This document shows positions 1 to 7,057 of a stretch of 11,252 bases of DNA, one piece after another. The notes under the pieces were generated by a model. The model saw nothing but the letters and a program-made list of their open reading frames with translations, was not told the DNA's origin and made no database searches. The stretch's first letter is position 1; every line of letters starts with the position of its first letter. Source of the stretch: Rickettsiales bacterium (GTDB lineage Bacteria; Pseudomonadota; Alphaproteobacteria; TMED109); the NCBI GenBank assembly GCA_002689905.1, contig NZIN01000038.1:1-11252 (forward strand). The letters run 5' to 3'. Both the position numbers and the translations under genes were made by a program.

Positions 1-1599
1 ATAAACAAAACCTAAAGAAGGGTTTACTCTAAAATATCTGTGATCGCCGTTTATAAAAGCCGTTCTGTTATAAATGGGTGTTTTAAAGTTATCAATTAAT
101 TCTACAAAAGCTAAATTTGCTCTTATTGAATTATTTAAAGTGAGTTTGTCATTGTAATTAAAATTGTCACTAGCATAAAGGCCATATACATTTAATTTTC
201 CAGTTACCTCTGCAGGTCCTACATCTCCTCTTTCTTTATTCTCAGGATCATTGCCAGACCCATCATGTTCTTGTTCAGCTACTAGTTCTATTGCATTTCC
301 ATTACTTCTATAAAGTGGAGTTACAGTTCTTTCTGTGGTAAGAGTTCCGAGAAAACCCTGAGATCTGAAAAATGTTTTTGCTTGATCATAAGAAATTCCT
401 AAGGCTATTTTATGTTGTTTGTCATATAAATTTAGAAAGTTATCATATTGCATAGCCCCACCCATTGTAGTAGTGGTAGTAAAAGTTTTATTCAATAATC
501 CATATTTTCTTATATTATCATTCGATTCTATTGCATTACCATGTTGATCTAATATAATTCCATAATCACCTGTAGAATTATCTTCACCACATAATGGAGC
601 GTCATCAAAACCGTAATCATTTTTTAGTTCTGTAGCATCAGCAGCACTATTTTCTGCACATTCTTCTGCATCTATTTCGTCTGCGTTAAAAGTAGTCCTA
701 TATAATCGTTTGTGATAGATATTTGCAGATATTACAGCATCTTTTTTGGTATAGAAATTAGAGATGCCATAAAATAGACTCATTTTATTTGATGTTTTAT
801 CAGGCCAAGTAAATACAGTTTCTCTATTCTTTTCAAGTAGTTCTATAGGAACCACACCATTGCCATTAAGATCTGTATTTCCTCCTAAAAAGGAGATACT
901 TAAATCATAATTATCTTTTTCAAATCCATAGTTTGTAAAAAACCTTGATATATCACCGTCACTATGGTCTCTCCAGCCACCATCTCTTTCAATCTCTATG
1001 GAGGTATATGTTCCAAATATATTATCTCCATAGCCATATTCAAGCAAATCTGAGGAATAGTTAAAAGATCCCAATTTATTAATGGTATCAATAAATTCAG
1101 TATTTTTATAATCTAATCCTTTTTTTGTAGTTAAAGCCAATGATCCACCCAATGCATTTAATCCAAATGCAGGATTTGAGCTCATTAAATCAATTTGTTT
1201 TATTGCATTTTCAGGTACTAGTTCCCATTGTACAGTATCGCCAAAACTTTCATTTATTCTAATTCCATCTAAGTATACAGACAAACCCTGTGATTCTCCT
1301 AGTAATGGAGAAGCTGTAAAGCCTCTATAGTCAACGTTTTTTTGAAAGGAACCATTTTGTACATCTTTAACTGAAATACCTGAAAATTTTTCATTCATCA
1401 AATCAGTTATAGTTTTAGAAAGATTTTGAGAAATTTCATTTTCAGTTATTTTTTGTGTAGTATTGGGAACACTATCCCTATTGATCATTATTCCTGGTAT
1501 TGGCGAGGCTCCGATTACATCAATGGATCCTAAGTCTTCTTGTCCATAAGTTTTTGAAATAAAAAACAGTAGAAATAAAGATATAATTAATTTGAACAT
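1..1599 (-). CDS. TonB-dependent outer-membrane receptor, 5' part (C-terminus beyond window)
   Basis: The frame is open from an ATG at 1599 to the window edge, 533 codons without a stop; the end of the barrel and the stop lie outside. Residues 1-19 form a signal peptide (MFK, then a hydrophobic stretch ending SKTYG), followed by a possible TonB box (about 22-30, DLGSIDVIG). The plug domain covers roughly residues 40-165: the segments YRGFTASPLLGESQG, VYLDGIRINESFGD and NPAFGLNALGGSLALTTKKG are typical of TonB receptor plugs. The rest alternates polar and aromatic residues as in a 22-strand barrel. Cys314 and Cys337 lie in an acidic, Asn-rich stretch and could form a disulfide in an extracellular loop. 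The protein should import a scarce ligand (iron chelate, cobalamin or other) across the outer membrane with TonB-ExbBD energy; the ligand cannot be told. A weak Shine-Dalgarno AGAAG (1611-1607) lies 7 nt before the ATG. The family call is firm, the substrate unknown. Confidence 0.94.
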   Translation of the reverse strand, partial: MFKLIISLFLLFFISKTYGQEDLGSIDVIGASPIPGIMINRDSVPNTTQKITENEISQNLSKTITDLMNEKFSGISVKDVQNGSFQKNVDYRGFTASPLLGESQGLSVYLDGIRINESFGDTVQWELVPENAIKQIDLMSSNPAFGLNALGGSLALTTKKGLDYKNTEFIDTINKLGSFNYSSDLLEYGYGDNIFGTYTSIEIERDGGWRDHSDGDISRFFTNYGFEKDNYDLSISFLGGNTDLNGNGVVPIELLEKNRETVFTWPDKTSNKMSLFYGISNFYTKKDAVISANIYHKRLYRTTFNADEIDAEECAENSAADATELKNDYGFDDAPLCGEDNSTGDYGIILDQHGNAIESNDNIRKYGLLNKTFTTTTTMGGAMQYDNFLNLYDKQHKIALGISYDQAKTFFRSQGFLGTLTTERTVTPLYRSNGNAIELVAEQEHDGSGNDPENKERGDVGPAEVTGKLNVYGLYASDNFNYNDKLTLNNSIRANLAFVELIDNFKTPIYNRTAFINGDHRYFRVNPSLGFVY

Positions 1600-1630
1600 A
1601 GTACAGCTTCTATTAGTTTTATCTATAACA

Positions 1631-1658
1631 TATATAGGATTTATCTATATCGTGTCAA
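1631..1658 (-). promoter_or_regulatory. sigma70-type promoter of the TonB-dependent receptor
   Basis: Reading on the minus strand, a consensus -35 TTGACA (1658-1653) is followed by a 16-nt spacer and a -10 TATATA (1636-1631); TATATG two bases further gives an 18-nt spacer. Transcription would begin near 1624, leaving a leader of about 25 nt before the receptor ATG at 1599. It lies in the 61-bp gap just after the hisI stop, so the receptor can be switched separately from hisI. The spacer contains an inverted repeat that could be an operator (see next feature). Confidence 0.6.
1632..1650. repeat. 19-bp inverted repeat inside the receptor promoter (possible operator)
   Basis: On the plus strand ATATAG, a 7-nt centre GATTTAT, and CTATAT form a perfect 6-7-6 inverted repeat. 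It fills the -35/-10 spacer and overlaps the -10, where a repressor would block polymerase. Genes of this receptor class are commonly under metal or nutrient repressors, but the sequence does not match the Fur consensus well, so the regulator is unknown. AT-rich DNA yields such repeats by chance fairly often. Confidence 0.3.
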
Positions 1659-1660
1659 GT

Positions 1661-2155
1661 TTAGATTTTTGTAGGGTTATCTATGCCTTTATAAACAACT
1701 TTGGGATCAAAAGCTTTCTCGTGCTCTGTAAATTCTAAATGAATCTTGTTGTCTAATAACTTAACTCTTCTATAGAAGCAACTTTTGTAGCCAACATGAC
1801 AAGAAGCAATATTACCACCTTTATCGGGTTTGTTTAGACTTACTATAAAAATTATACAATCTTGATCATCATCTATAAATATCTCCTTGATATCATGAGT
1901 CATTCCAGAAGTTTCTCCCTTAATCCAAATATTTTTTCTACTTCTTGAATAATAATGAGCTTTTTTAGTTAATATACTTTTTTTTAAGGCCTCGGTATTT
2001 AAGTAAGAAAACATTAAAACCTGATTTGTATTATTCTCTACAGTAATGCAAGGCAATAAACCTTTATCATTAAATTTAGGGCATAACATATTACCTTCTT
2101 CAATCTGTTTAATTGAATTTCTTTGTTCAAATACTATTTTGTTAATATCAATCAT
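1661..2155 (-). CDS. hisI: Phosphoribosyl-AMP cyclohydrolase (HisI), unusual metal site
   Basis: HisI hydrolyses phosphoribosyl-AMP to ProFAR in the cytoplasm, the third step of histidine synthesis. This 164-residue protein carries the family landmarks: VLMFSYLNTEAL (46-57), AHYYSRSR (66-73), WIKGETSG (77-84), an acidic motif DDDQD (95-99), and SCHVGYKSCFYR (118-129) with zinc-ligand cysteines C119 and C126. A 35-residue tail ending FDPKVVY is, as I recall, common in alphaproteobacterial HisI. There is no fused HisE domain, so PR-ATP pyrophosphatase must be encoded elsewhere. The usual acidic motif is D-C-D-x-D, whose Cys is the third zinc ligand shared across the dimer. Here that position is Asp96, and a Cys (C100) sits just after the motif instead. 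The gene starts at an ATG without a clear Shine-Dalgarno and diverges from folE; no other his gene is nearby. Confidence 0.95.
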   Translation of the reverse strand: MIDINKIVFEQRNSIKQIEEGNMLCPKFNDKGLLPCITVENNTNQVLMFSYLNTEALKKSILTKKAHYYSRSRKNIWIKGETSGMTHDIKEIFIDDDQDCIIFIVSLNKPDKGGNIASCHVGYKSCFYRRVKLLDNKIHLEFTEHEKAFDPKVVYKGIDNPTKI

Positions 2156-2250
2156 TTTAATTCAAGTCGATTTCAAAGCTAATTGTAATTATTAATTAAA
2201 AATGATAATAATATATGAATTTTAAAAAATATAAATAAAATAATAATAGT
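2156..2250. promoter_or_regulatory. Divergent intergenic region between hisI and folE
   Basis: This 95-bp, very AT-rich gap must hold the start signals for both hisI (leftward) and the folE operon (rightward). No pair of boxes is convincing. For folE, TTGTAA (2183-2188) followed by GATAAT (2204-2209) has a short 15-nt spacer, and TATAAA (2230-2235) lacks a -35. Neither gene has a recognisable Shine-Dalgarno here. I call the region, not an exact promoter. Confidence 0.4.
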
Positions 2251-2862
2251 ATGAAATATAATAATCCTCTCAAAAATAAAGTAATAAGCAAAACTCAACC
2301 TTCTAAAGAAGAAGCTATGGAGGCAGTTAAGACTCTTATAGCTTGGGCAGGAGATAACCCAGATAGAGAGGGTTTGATAGAAACACCTAAAAGAGTTATT
2401 AATGCATACAAAGAGTTTTTTGAAGGATACTCAACTGATCCCGACAAAATTCTATCAAAAACTTTTGAAGAAGTTGCGGGTTACGACGAAATGGTAATAA
2501 TTAAAAATATAAGGTTAGAATCTCATTGTGAACATCATATGGTTCCTATTCTTGGTAAAGCTCATGTAGCCTATATTCCTGAGAAAAGAGTAGTAGGTAT
2601 AAGTAAATTAGCTAGGATCGTAGATTGTTATGCAAAAAGGTTGCAAACTCAAGAAACAATGACCGCACAGATTGCTGGATGTATTCAAAGAGTTCTATTA
2701 CCAAAAGGTGTCGCAGTAGTTATTGATGCTGCTCATCAATGCATGACTACCAGAGGTGTGCATAAATCTACTACTACTACAGTTACTAGTAGAATGTTAG
2801 GGTTATTTAGGTCTGATGCGAGAACCAGAATGGAGTTTATGAATTTCATAGGTAAAAGTTAA
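2251..2862 (+). CDS. folE: GTP cyclohydrolase I (FolE, type IA)
   Basis: FolE converts GTP to 7,8-dihydroneopterin triphosphate plus formate, the first step of tetrahydrofolate synthesis; it is a cytoplasmic homodecamer. The 203 residues span the full family length. Visible landmarks are DREGLIETPKRV (38-49), the zinc site SHCEHHMVP (91-99, ligands C93 and H96) with third ligand C164 in AAHQCMTTRG (160-169), GISKLARIVDCYAKRLQTQE (116-135), and the C-terminal SRMLGLFRSD (180-189). The three metal ligands identify the zinc-dependent IA form. The ATG at 2251 follows an AT-rich leader without a Shine-Dalgarno. It heads the plus-strand operon, and maf begins 11 bp after its stop. Nothing looks unusual, and the assignment is secure. 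Confidence 0.98.
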   Translation: MKYNNPLKNKVISKTQPSKEEAMEAVKTLIAWAGDNPDREGLIETPKRVINAYKEFFEGYSTDPDKILSKTFEEVAGYDEMVIIKNIRLESHCEHHMVPILGKAHVAYIPEKRVVGISKLARIVDCYAKRLQTQETMTAQIAGCIQRVLLPKGVAVVIDAAHQCMTTRGVHKSTTTTVTSRMLGLFRSDARTRMEFMNFIGKS

Positions 2863-2865
2863 GTT

Positions 2866-2874
2866 TGGTATAAT
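2866..2874 (+). promoter_or_regulatory. Perfect extended -10 (TGGTATAAT) in the folE-maf gap
   Basis: TGG followed by consensus TATAAT (2869-2874) is a textbook extended -10 element, which can work without a good -35; upstream only TTCATA (2845-2850, 18-nt spacer) is found. A transcript from it would start near 2881, after the TTG start of maf, so it could feed cysS and thrS but not full-length maf. TATAAT arises easily in DNA this AT-rich, so function is unproven. Confidence 0.35.
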
Positions 2875-3494
2875 TGATAAAAAATACAAATTTCATACTC
2901 AAATCAAAATTACCATTAATTTTAGCTTCTAAATCTGCCTCTAGAAAAAAAATTTTGCGTGAAACAGGGTTATCTTTTATTCAAATGGGCTCAAATGTTG
3001 ATGAGGAAGAAATAAAAAAAAAATATAATAAGATTAGTTTTACCAAACTTGCAAAAAAATTAGCAGAACAAAAAGCTTTAAGTATTAGTAAAGTAAGTAA
3101 AAACAATTATGTGATTGGAGCAGACCAAATATGTGTAAATCGAAAAAAGGTTTTTAATAAGCCTAAAACTAAAAATAAAGCATTAGAACAATTAAATATT
3201 TTAAATGGAAAAACCCATGAACAGATAAGCGCCGTATGTTTATGTTATAATAGTAAAGTTATTTGGAGTTATACTGAGACAGCTAAAATGAAAATGAGAC
3301 AACTCCCAATGAGTACTTTAAAGACTTACGTGGAATTAGACTTACCTCTAAACTCCTGCGGCTCTTATAAATTTGAATCTATGGGAAAATATTTATTTAC
3401 TAAGGTAGAGGGTAATACTAATACAATTTTAGGATTACCAATCTTTCCCTTATTAAATATATTAATAAAAAATCAAATAATAACATATGTATAA
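2874..3494 (+). CDS. maf: Maf-family nucleoside triphosphate pyrophosphatase
   Basis: Maf proteins hydrolyse non-canonical or modified NTPs (such as m7GTP, dTTP or UTP, depending on subgroup) to NMP plus pyrophosphate in the cytoplasm. The 206 residues show the family pattern in order: LILASKSASRKKIL (15-28) in place of LASxSPRR, a VDEEEIK segment (42-48), VIGADQICV (80-88), FNKPKTKNKALEQL then LNGKTHEQISAV (about 94-120), and SCGSYKFESMG ending in GNTNTILGLP. The Gln in GADQ rather than GADT recalls the YceF-like subgroup, hence possibly m7GTP; this is a guess. A stop (TAA, 2871-2873) lies directly before the TTG at 2874 and no ATG occurs before the conserved LASKS, so TTG is the likely start. 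It lies 11 bp after folE and its end overlaps cysS by 8 bp. Confidence 0.92.
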   Translation: MIKNTNFILKSKLPLILASKSASRKKILRETGLSFIQMGSNVDEEEIKKKYNKISFTKLAKKLAEQKALSISKVSKNNYVIGADQICVNRKKVFNKPKTKNKALEQLNILNGKTHEQISAVCLCYNSKVIWSYTETAKMKMRQLPMSTLKTYVELDLPLNSCGSYKFESMGKYLFTKVEGNTNTILGLPIFPLLNILIKNQIITYV

Positions 3495-4881
3495 TTTTAA
3501 AATTTATAATTCTATGGAGAATAAAAAAGTTTTATTTGAACCTATAGATGTAAATAATATAAAAGTTTACGCCTGCGGGCCAACTGTATATGATTTTGCT
3601 CATATAGGTAATGCCAGAATGGCAGTTGTGTTTGATACTTTAATTAGAATACTTAGACATTTATATCCTAGAGTAACTTATGTCTCTAACATCACCGATA
3701 TAGATGATAAAATAATAGAAAAAAGCAGATTAGAAAAACTTCCAATAAAAGATGTCACAAACAAATTTTCTAAGATTTATAATGAAGATATGGAAATGTT
3801 AAACGTAATAAAACCAAATTACCAGCCAAAAGCAACTGAATACGTAGACAAAATGATACGAGCTATAAAAGAATTAGAAAATAAAGGCTGTGCTTATTAT
3901 GCTAGTAACCATGTTATGTTTGATATAACAAAATATCCTAATTATGGTTCACTTTCTAGCAGAATGCATCATGAACAGTTAGCTGGAAGCAGAGTAGAAG
4001 TTGCTAATTATAAAAGAAACTCTGGAGATTTTGTATTATGGAAACCATCAAAAGGCGATGAACCTTTCTGGGATTCCCCATGGGGTAAAGGTAGGCCTGG
4101 TTGGCATACTGAATGTTTTGTTATGGCCACAAATATTTTAGGTACACCTTTTGATATTCATGGAGGTGGATTAGACTTAAAATTCCCTCATCATGATAAT
4201 GAATTAGCACAAAGTTGCTGTTTTAGTGGTAATGTTGATAATAATAAAAGCTATGCAAAATACTGGATGCATAACGGTTTTGTGACTGTTAATTCAGAAA
4301 AAATGTCTAAGTCCTTAAAAAATATTAAATTAGTAAAAGACTATTTAAAATTATATGATGGGGAAGTAATTAGACTAGCACTTATGAGTGCCCATTATAG
4401 AAGTCCTCTGAATTGGAGTGAAAAAGTACTTTCACAGTCAAGAAACATATTAAATAAATATTATAAAGTTATAGATGAATTAAAAGATATTAAAATTAAT
4501 AAAAATATTAAATCAAATAGTATTATCAAAAAGATTGAGGCAGCTTTATTGGATGATTTGAATATTTCAAAAGCTTTCTCTGAGTTGGATGCTCAAATAA
4601 AAAACATTTCAAATAAAAATTCACAAGAAAAAAAAATTATAAAAGAAGCAATTCTTTTTATATCCAATGTGTTAGGTATCTTTCTCAAAAAAAATAAGGA
4701 TAAAAAAATAATAGGTGATAATATCTTAAATGAAAATGATATAGAGCTTCTAGTTAACAAAAGAAATAAAGCTAGAAAAAATAAAAATTTTGAATTAGCA
4801 GATGAAATAAGAAAAAAATTATATGATATGGGAATAGAAATAAAAGATGATGAAAAGGGAACACAATGGAAAAAGATATAA
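3487..4881 (+). CDS. cysS: Cysteinyl-tRNA synthetase
   Basis: CysRS, a class I synthetase, charges tRNA-Cys in the cytoplasm. The 464 residues are full length. The N-terminal Rossmann domain has YACGPTVYD (28-36) running into the HIGN signature (39-42), and the KMSKS loop is at 272-276. The four zinc ligands that select cysteine are visible: C30, C210 (in WHTECF), H235 and E239 (in FPHHDNE). SNITDIDDKI (67-76) and FDIHGGGLDLKFPH (222-235) are characteristic of CysRS. A helical anticodon-binding region follows, ending with ARKNKNFELADEIR and GTQWKK. The ATG overlaps the maf stop (ATGTATAA), which suggests translational coupling; no clear Shine-Dalgarno precedes it. The upstream start is favoured over Met10 because the family begins about 8 residues before the N-N-K-K region. 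No defect is seen. Confidence 0.99.
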   Translation: MYNFKIYNSMENKKVLFEPIDVNNIKVYACGPTVYDFAHIGNARMAVVFDTLIRILRHLYPRVTYVSNITDIDDKIIEKSRLEKLPIKDVTNKFSKIYNEDMEMLNVIKPNYQPKATEYVDKMIRAIKELENKGCAYYASNHVMFDITKYPNYGSLSSRMHHEQLAGSRVEVANYKRNSGDFVLWKPSKGDEPFWDSPWGKGRPGWHTECFVMATNILGTPFDIHGGGLDLKFPHHDNELAQSCCFSGNVDNNKSYAKYWMHNGFVTVNSEKMSKSLKNIKLVKDYLKLYDGEVIRLALMSAHYRSPLNWSEKVLSQSRNILNKYYKVIDELKDIKINKNIKSNSIIKKIEAALLDDLNISKAFSELDAQIKNISNKNSQEKKIIKEAILFISNVLGIFLKKNKDKKIIGDNILNENDIELLVNKRNKARKNKNFELADEIRKKLYDMGIEIKDDEKGTQWKKI

Positions 4882-4886
4882 AAGGA
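4882..4886 (+). promoter_or_regulatory. Shine-Dalgarno site of thrS
   Basis: AAGGA lies 6 nt before the thrS ATG, directly after the cysS stop. It is notable because most genes in this window lack a recognisable Shine-Dalgarno; it fixes the thrS start at 4893. Confidence 0.7.
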
Positions 4887-4892
4887 ACTTAA

Positions 4893-6824
4893 ATGAATAA
4901 AGAAGGTAAAATAGAATTAACTTTTCCTGATGGTCTTAAACGTTTATTTAATACTGGTATAAATGGTATTGAAGTAGCCAAAAGTATATCTAAGTCATTG
5001 TCTAAAGAAGCTGTTGCAATTGAAGTTGATGGTATTGAAGTTGATTTATGTGATGAGATAATGAATGACTCTAATATTAATATTTTAACTATAAATAATA
5101 AAAAAGGTTTAGATATTATGAGGCATACTCTTACTGCTCAAGTATTAGCAAAGGCAGTAAAAAAAATATATCCTAATTCAAAATTAGCAATAGGCCCTAC
5201 TATTGAAAATGGCTTTTATTATGATTTTTTATTTGAAAAACCAATTTCAGAAGAAGATTTGCCAAAAATAGAAAAAGAAATGAAAAAAATTATTTCTACA
5301 GGGGCAGAGATTAAGAAAATACTAAAGCCTAAAAAAGACGTCATTGACATGTTTCAAAAGCGCAATGAAGATTATAAAGTTAATATTATTGAAAGTGCTA
5401 ATCAAGAAAATGACTTTTCAGTTTATTGTCAGGAGAATACTGACTTTATAGATTTATGTAAGGGCCCTCATTTGCCTAATTTAAAATTGATAGGAGCTTT
5501 TAAACTAACAAAAATTTCAGGTGCCTATTGGAAAGGTGACTCAAAAAATGAAATGTTACAGCGTATTTATGGCACAGCTTGGAAAAATAAAAAAGATTTA
5601 GATGAACATTTAAATATGCTAGAAGAAGCGGAAAGGAGAGATCATAGGCTATTAGGAAAAAAAATGGATTTATTTCATTTTCAAGAAGAAGCTCCGGGAG
5701 CTGTTTTTTGGCATGCAAAAGGATGGAGCCTTTTTCAAAGTTTAATAAATTACATGAGAAAAAAACAGGATGAATCAGGGTATCAAGAAATCAATACTCC
5801 AGAGATACTTGATAAAAGCTTATGGGAAAAATCGGGTCATCTAGATAAGTTTGGAGACAATATGTTTACTACTGTAACTAGGGATGAGAAAGAATTTGCT
5901 ATAAAACCTATGAACTGCCCTGGCGGAGTACAAGTTTTTAAACAAGGATTAAAAAGTTATAGAGATTTACCATATAAAATAGCAGAGTTTGGAAAAGTTC
6001 ATAGGTATGAACCTTCAGGAGCACTTCATGGGTTGATGAGAGTGAGAGCTTTTACTCAGGATGATGCTCATATTTTCTGTACTGAAGAACAAATTGAAGA
6101 AGAATGTATGAAGCTATGTAATTTAATAATAAATATATATAAGCATTTTGGCTTTGAAAATATTGTTATAAAATATTCTGACAGACCGGAAAAAAGAGTA
6201 GGGTCTAATACTGTTTGGGATAAGTCAGAGGCAGCTCTACTAAATACTGTTAAAAAGTTGAAATTACCTTATAAAGTAAACCCGGGAGAAGGAGCATTTT
6301 ACGGCCCTAAGTTAGAGTTTGTTTTAAGAGATGCAATTGGAAGAGATTGGCAATGTGGTACAGTACAAATAGATTTGAATATGCCTACTAGATTAGATGC
6401 TAGTTTTGTAAATAAAGAAGGAAATAAGCAACCACCTGTTATGATCCATAGAGCTTTATTTGGTTCTTTAGAAAGGTTTACTGGTATACTTTTAGAGCAT
6501 TATGCTGGAAATTTGCCTTTGTGGTTAAGTCCTATACAAGCAGTAATTGCTACAATTACAGAAAAGTTTGATATATATGCTAAAGAAGTTAGTGAAGCTC
6601 TTGGTGCTAAAAAGATAAAAGTAGAATTAGATTTAAGAAATGAAAAAATAGGCTATAAAATAAGAGAACACAGTAATGCTAAGATTCCAATTATTTTAAT
6701 AATTGGAGAAAAAGAAAAAGCAAACAAATCAGTAGCTGTAAGAAAATTAGGTAGTAATAAAGTAGAAAGCTATCTTTTGAAAGATTTTATAGATTTGATA
6801 CATAATGAAAGTTTAAAGAAATGA
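4893..6824 (+). CDS. thrS: Threonyl-tRNA synthetase, editing motif altered
   Basis: ThrRS, class II, charges tRNA-Thr in the cytoplasm. The 643 residues have the bacterial layout: TGS domain (about 1-65), N2 editing domain (about 75-230), catalytic core (about 250-540) and anticodon-binding domain (about 545-643). The catalytic zinc ligands are present: C342 (MNCPGG; the family usually has NCPGH), H393 (DDAHIFC) and H519 (MIHRALFGSLERF, motif 3). Motif 2 is RYEPSGALHGLMRVRAFTQD (371-390). The editing domain normally removes Ser from tRNA-Thr with an HxxxH motif and a CxxxH motif. CKGPH (189-193) is intact, but the first motif reads RHTLTAQVL (77-85), so the second His aligns with Gln83 and the remaining His78 is one residue out of register. 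A Shine-Dalgarno AAGGA precedes the ATG. The stop overlaps the yidD start as ATGA. Confidence 0.98.
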   Translation: MNKEGKIELTFPDGLKRLFNTGINGIEVAKSISKSLSKEAVAIEVDGIEVDLCDEIMNDSNINILTINNKKGLDIMRHTLTAQVLAKAVKKIYPNSKLAIGPTIENGFYYDFLFEKPISEEDLPKIEKEMKKIISTGAEIKKILKPKKDVIDMFQKRNEDYKVNIIESANQENDFSVYCQENTDFIDLCKGPHLPNLKLIGAFKLTKISGAYWKGDSKNEMLQRIYGTAWKNKKDLDEHLNMLEEAERRDHRLLGKKMDLFHFQEEAPGAVFWHAKGWSLFQSLINYMRKKQDESGYQEINTPEILDKSLWEKSGHLDKFGDNMFTTVTRDEKEFAIKPMNCPGGVQVFKQGLKSYRDLPYKIAEFGKVHRYEPSGALHGLMRVRAFTQDDAHIFCTEEQIEEECMKLCNLIINIYKHFGFENIVIKYSDRPEKRVGSNTVWDKSEAALLNTVKKLKLPYKVNPGEGAFYGPKLEFVLRDAIGRDWQCGTVQIDLNMPTRLDASFVNKEGNKQPPVMIHRALFGSLERFTGILLEHYAGNLPLWLSPIQAVIATITEKFDIYAKEVSEALGAKKIKVELDLRNEKIGYKIREHSNAKIPIILIIGEKEKANKSVAVRKLGSNKVESYLLKDFIDLIHNESLKK

Positions 6825-7057
6825 TAAAGGTTTTATTATGTTTTATAATTAAGGCTTATCAGTATACTGTTTCACCATTATTAGGAAATAATTGTAGGTT
6901 TTATCCTACTTGTTCTAATTATGCGATAGAAGCGCTTAAAAAATATACATTATTTAGAGCAGTTAAGTTAATAACAGTTAGAGTATTAAGGTGTAACCCG
7001 TGGGGAGGAAGTGGAGTGGACATGCTTCCAGATGAAAATGTTAAAAATAAAGACTAA
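6821..7057 (+). CDS. yidD: YidD, membrane protein insertion efficiency factor
   Basis: YidD is a small, amphipathic, inner-membrane-associated protein that assists YidC-dependent insertion of membrane proteins. At 78 residues it has the usual size. The family signature is clear: an N-terminal hydrophobic/amphipathic helix (MIKVLLCFIIKAYQYTVSP), then NNCRFYPTCSNYAIEAL (23-39) and RCNPWGGSGVDMLP (57-70). Its ATG overlaps the thrS stop (ATGA), implying coupled translation. The typical partner gene yidC and the rnpA-rpmH neighbourhood are absent; placement next to thrS instead is something I recall from other Alphaproteobacteria. No oddity is seen apart from the asparagine in RCNPW where RCHPW is more common. 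Confidence 0.95.
   Translation: MIKVLLCFIIKAYQYTVSPLLGNNCRFYPTCSNYAIEALKKYTLFRAVKLITVRVLRCNPWGGSGVDMLPDENVKNKD

Noticed and set aside
2201..2214. Fur-box-like AATGATAATAATAT in the hisI-folE gap
   Set aside because: It matches only part of the Fur consensus, has no inverted partner, and low-complexity AT DNA gives such matches easily; folE and hisI are also not typical iron genes.
3008..3022. Long A run in maf as a possible frameshift or slippage site
   Set aside because: The reading frame and Maf motifs continue unbroken across it (VDEEEIKKKY), and the downstream GADQ and GLP motifs are in the same frame.
5500..5718. 72-codon open frame on the minus strand inside thrS
   Set aside because: It lies wholly within the secure thrS coding region, has no recognisable motif and is best explained as an antisense shadow of AT-rich coding DNA.
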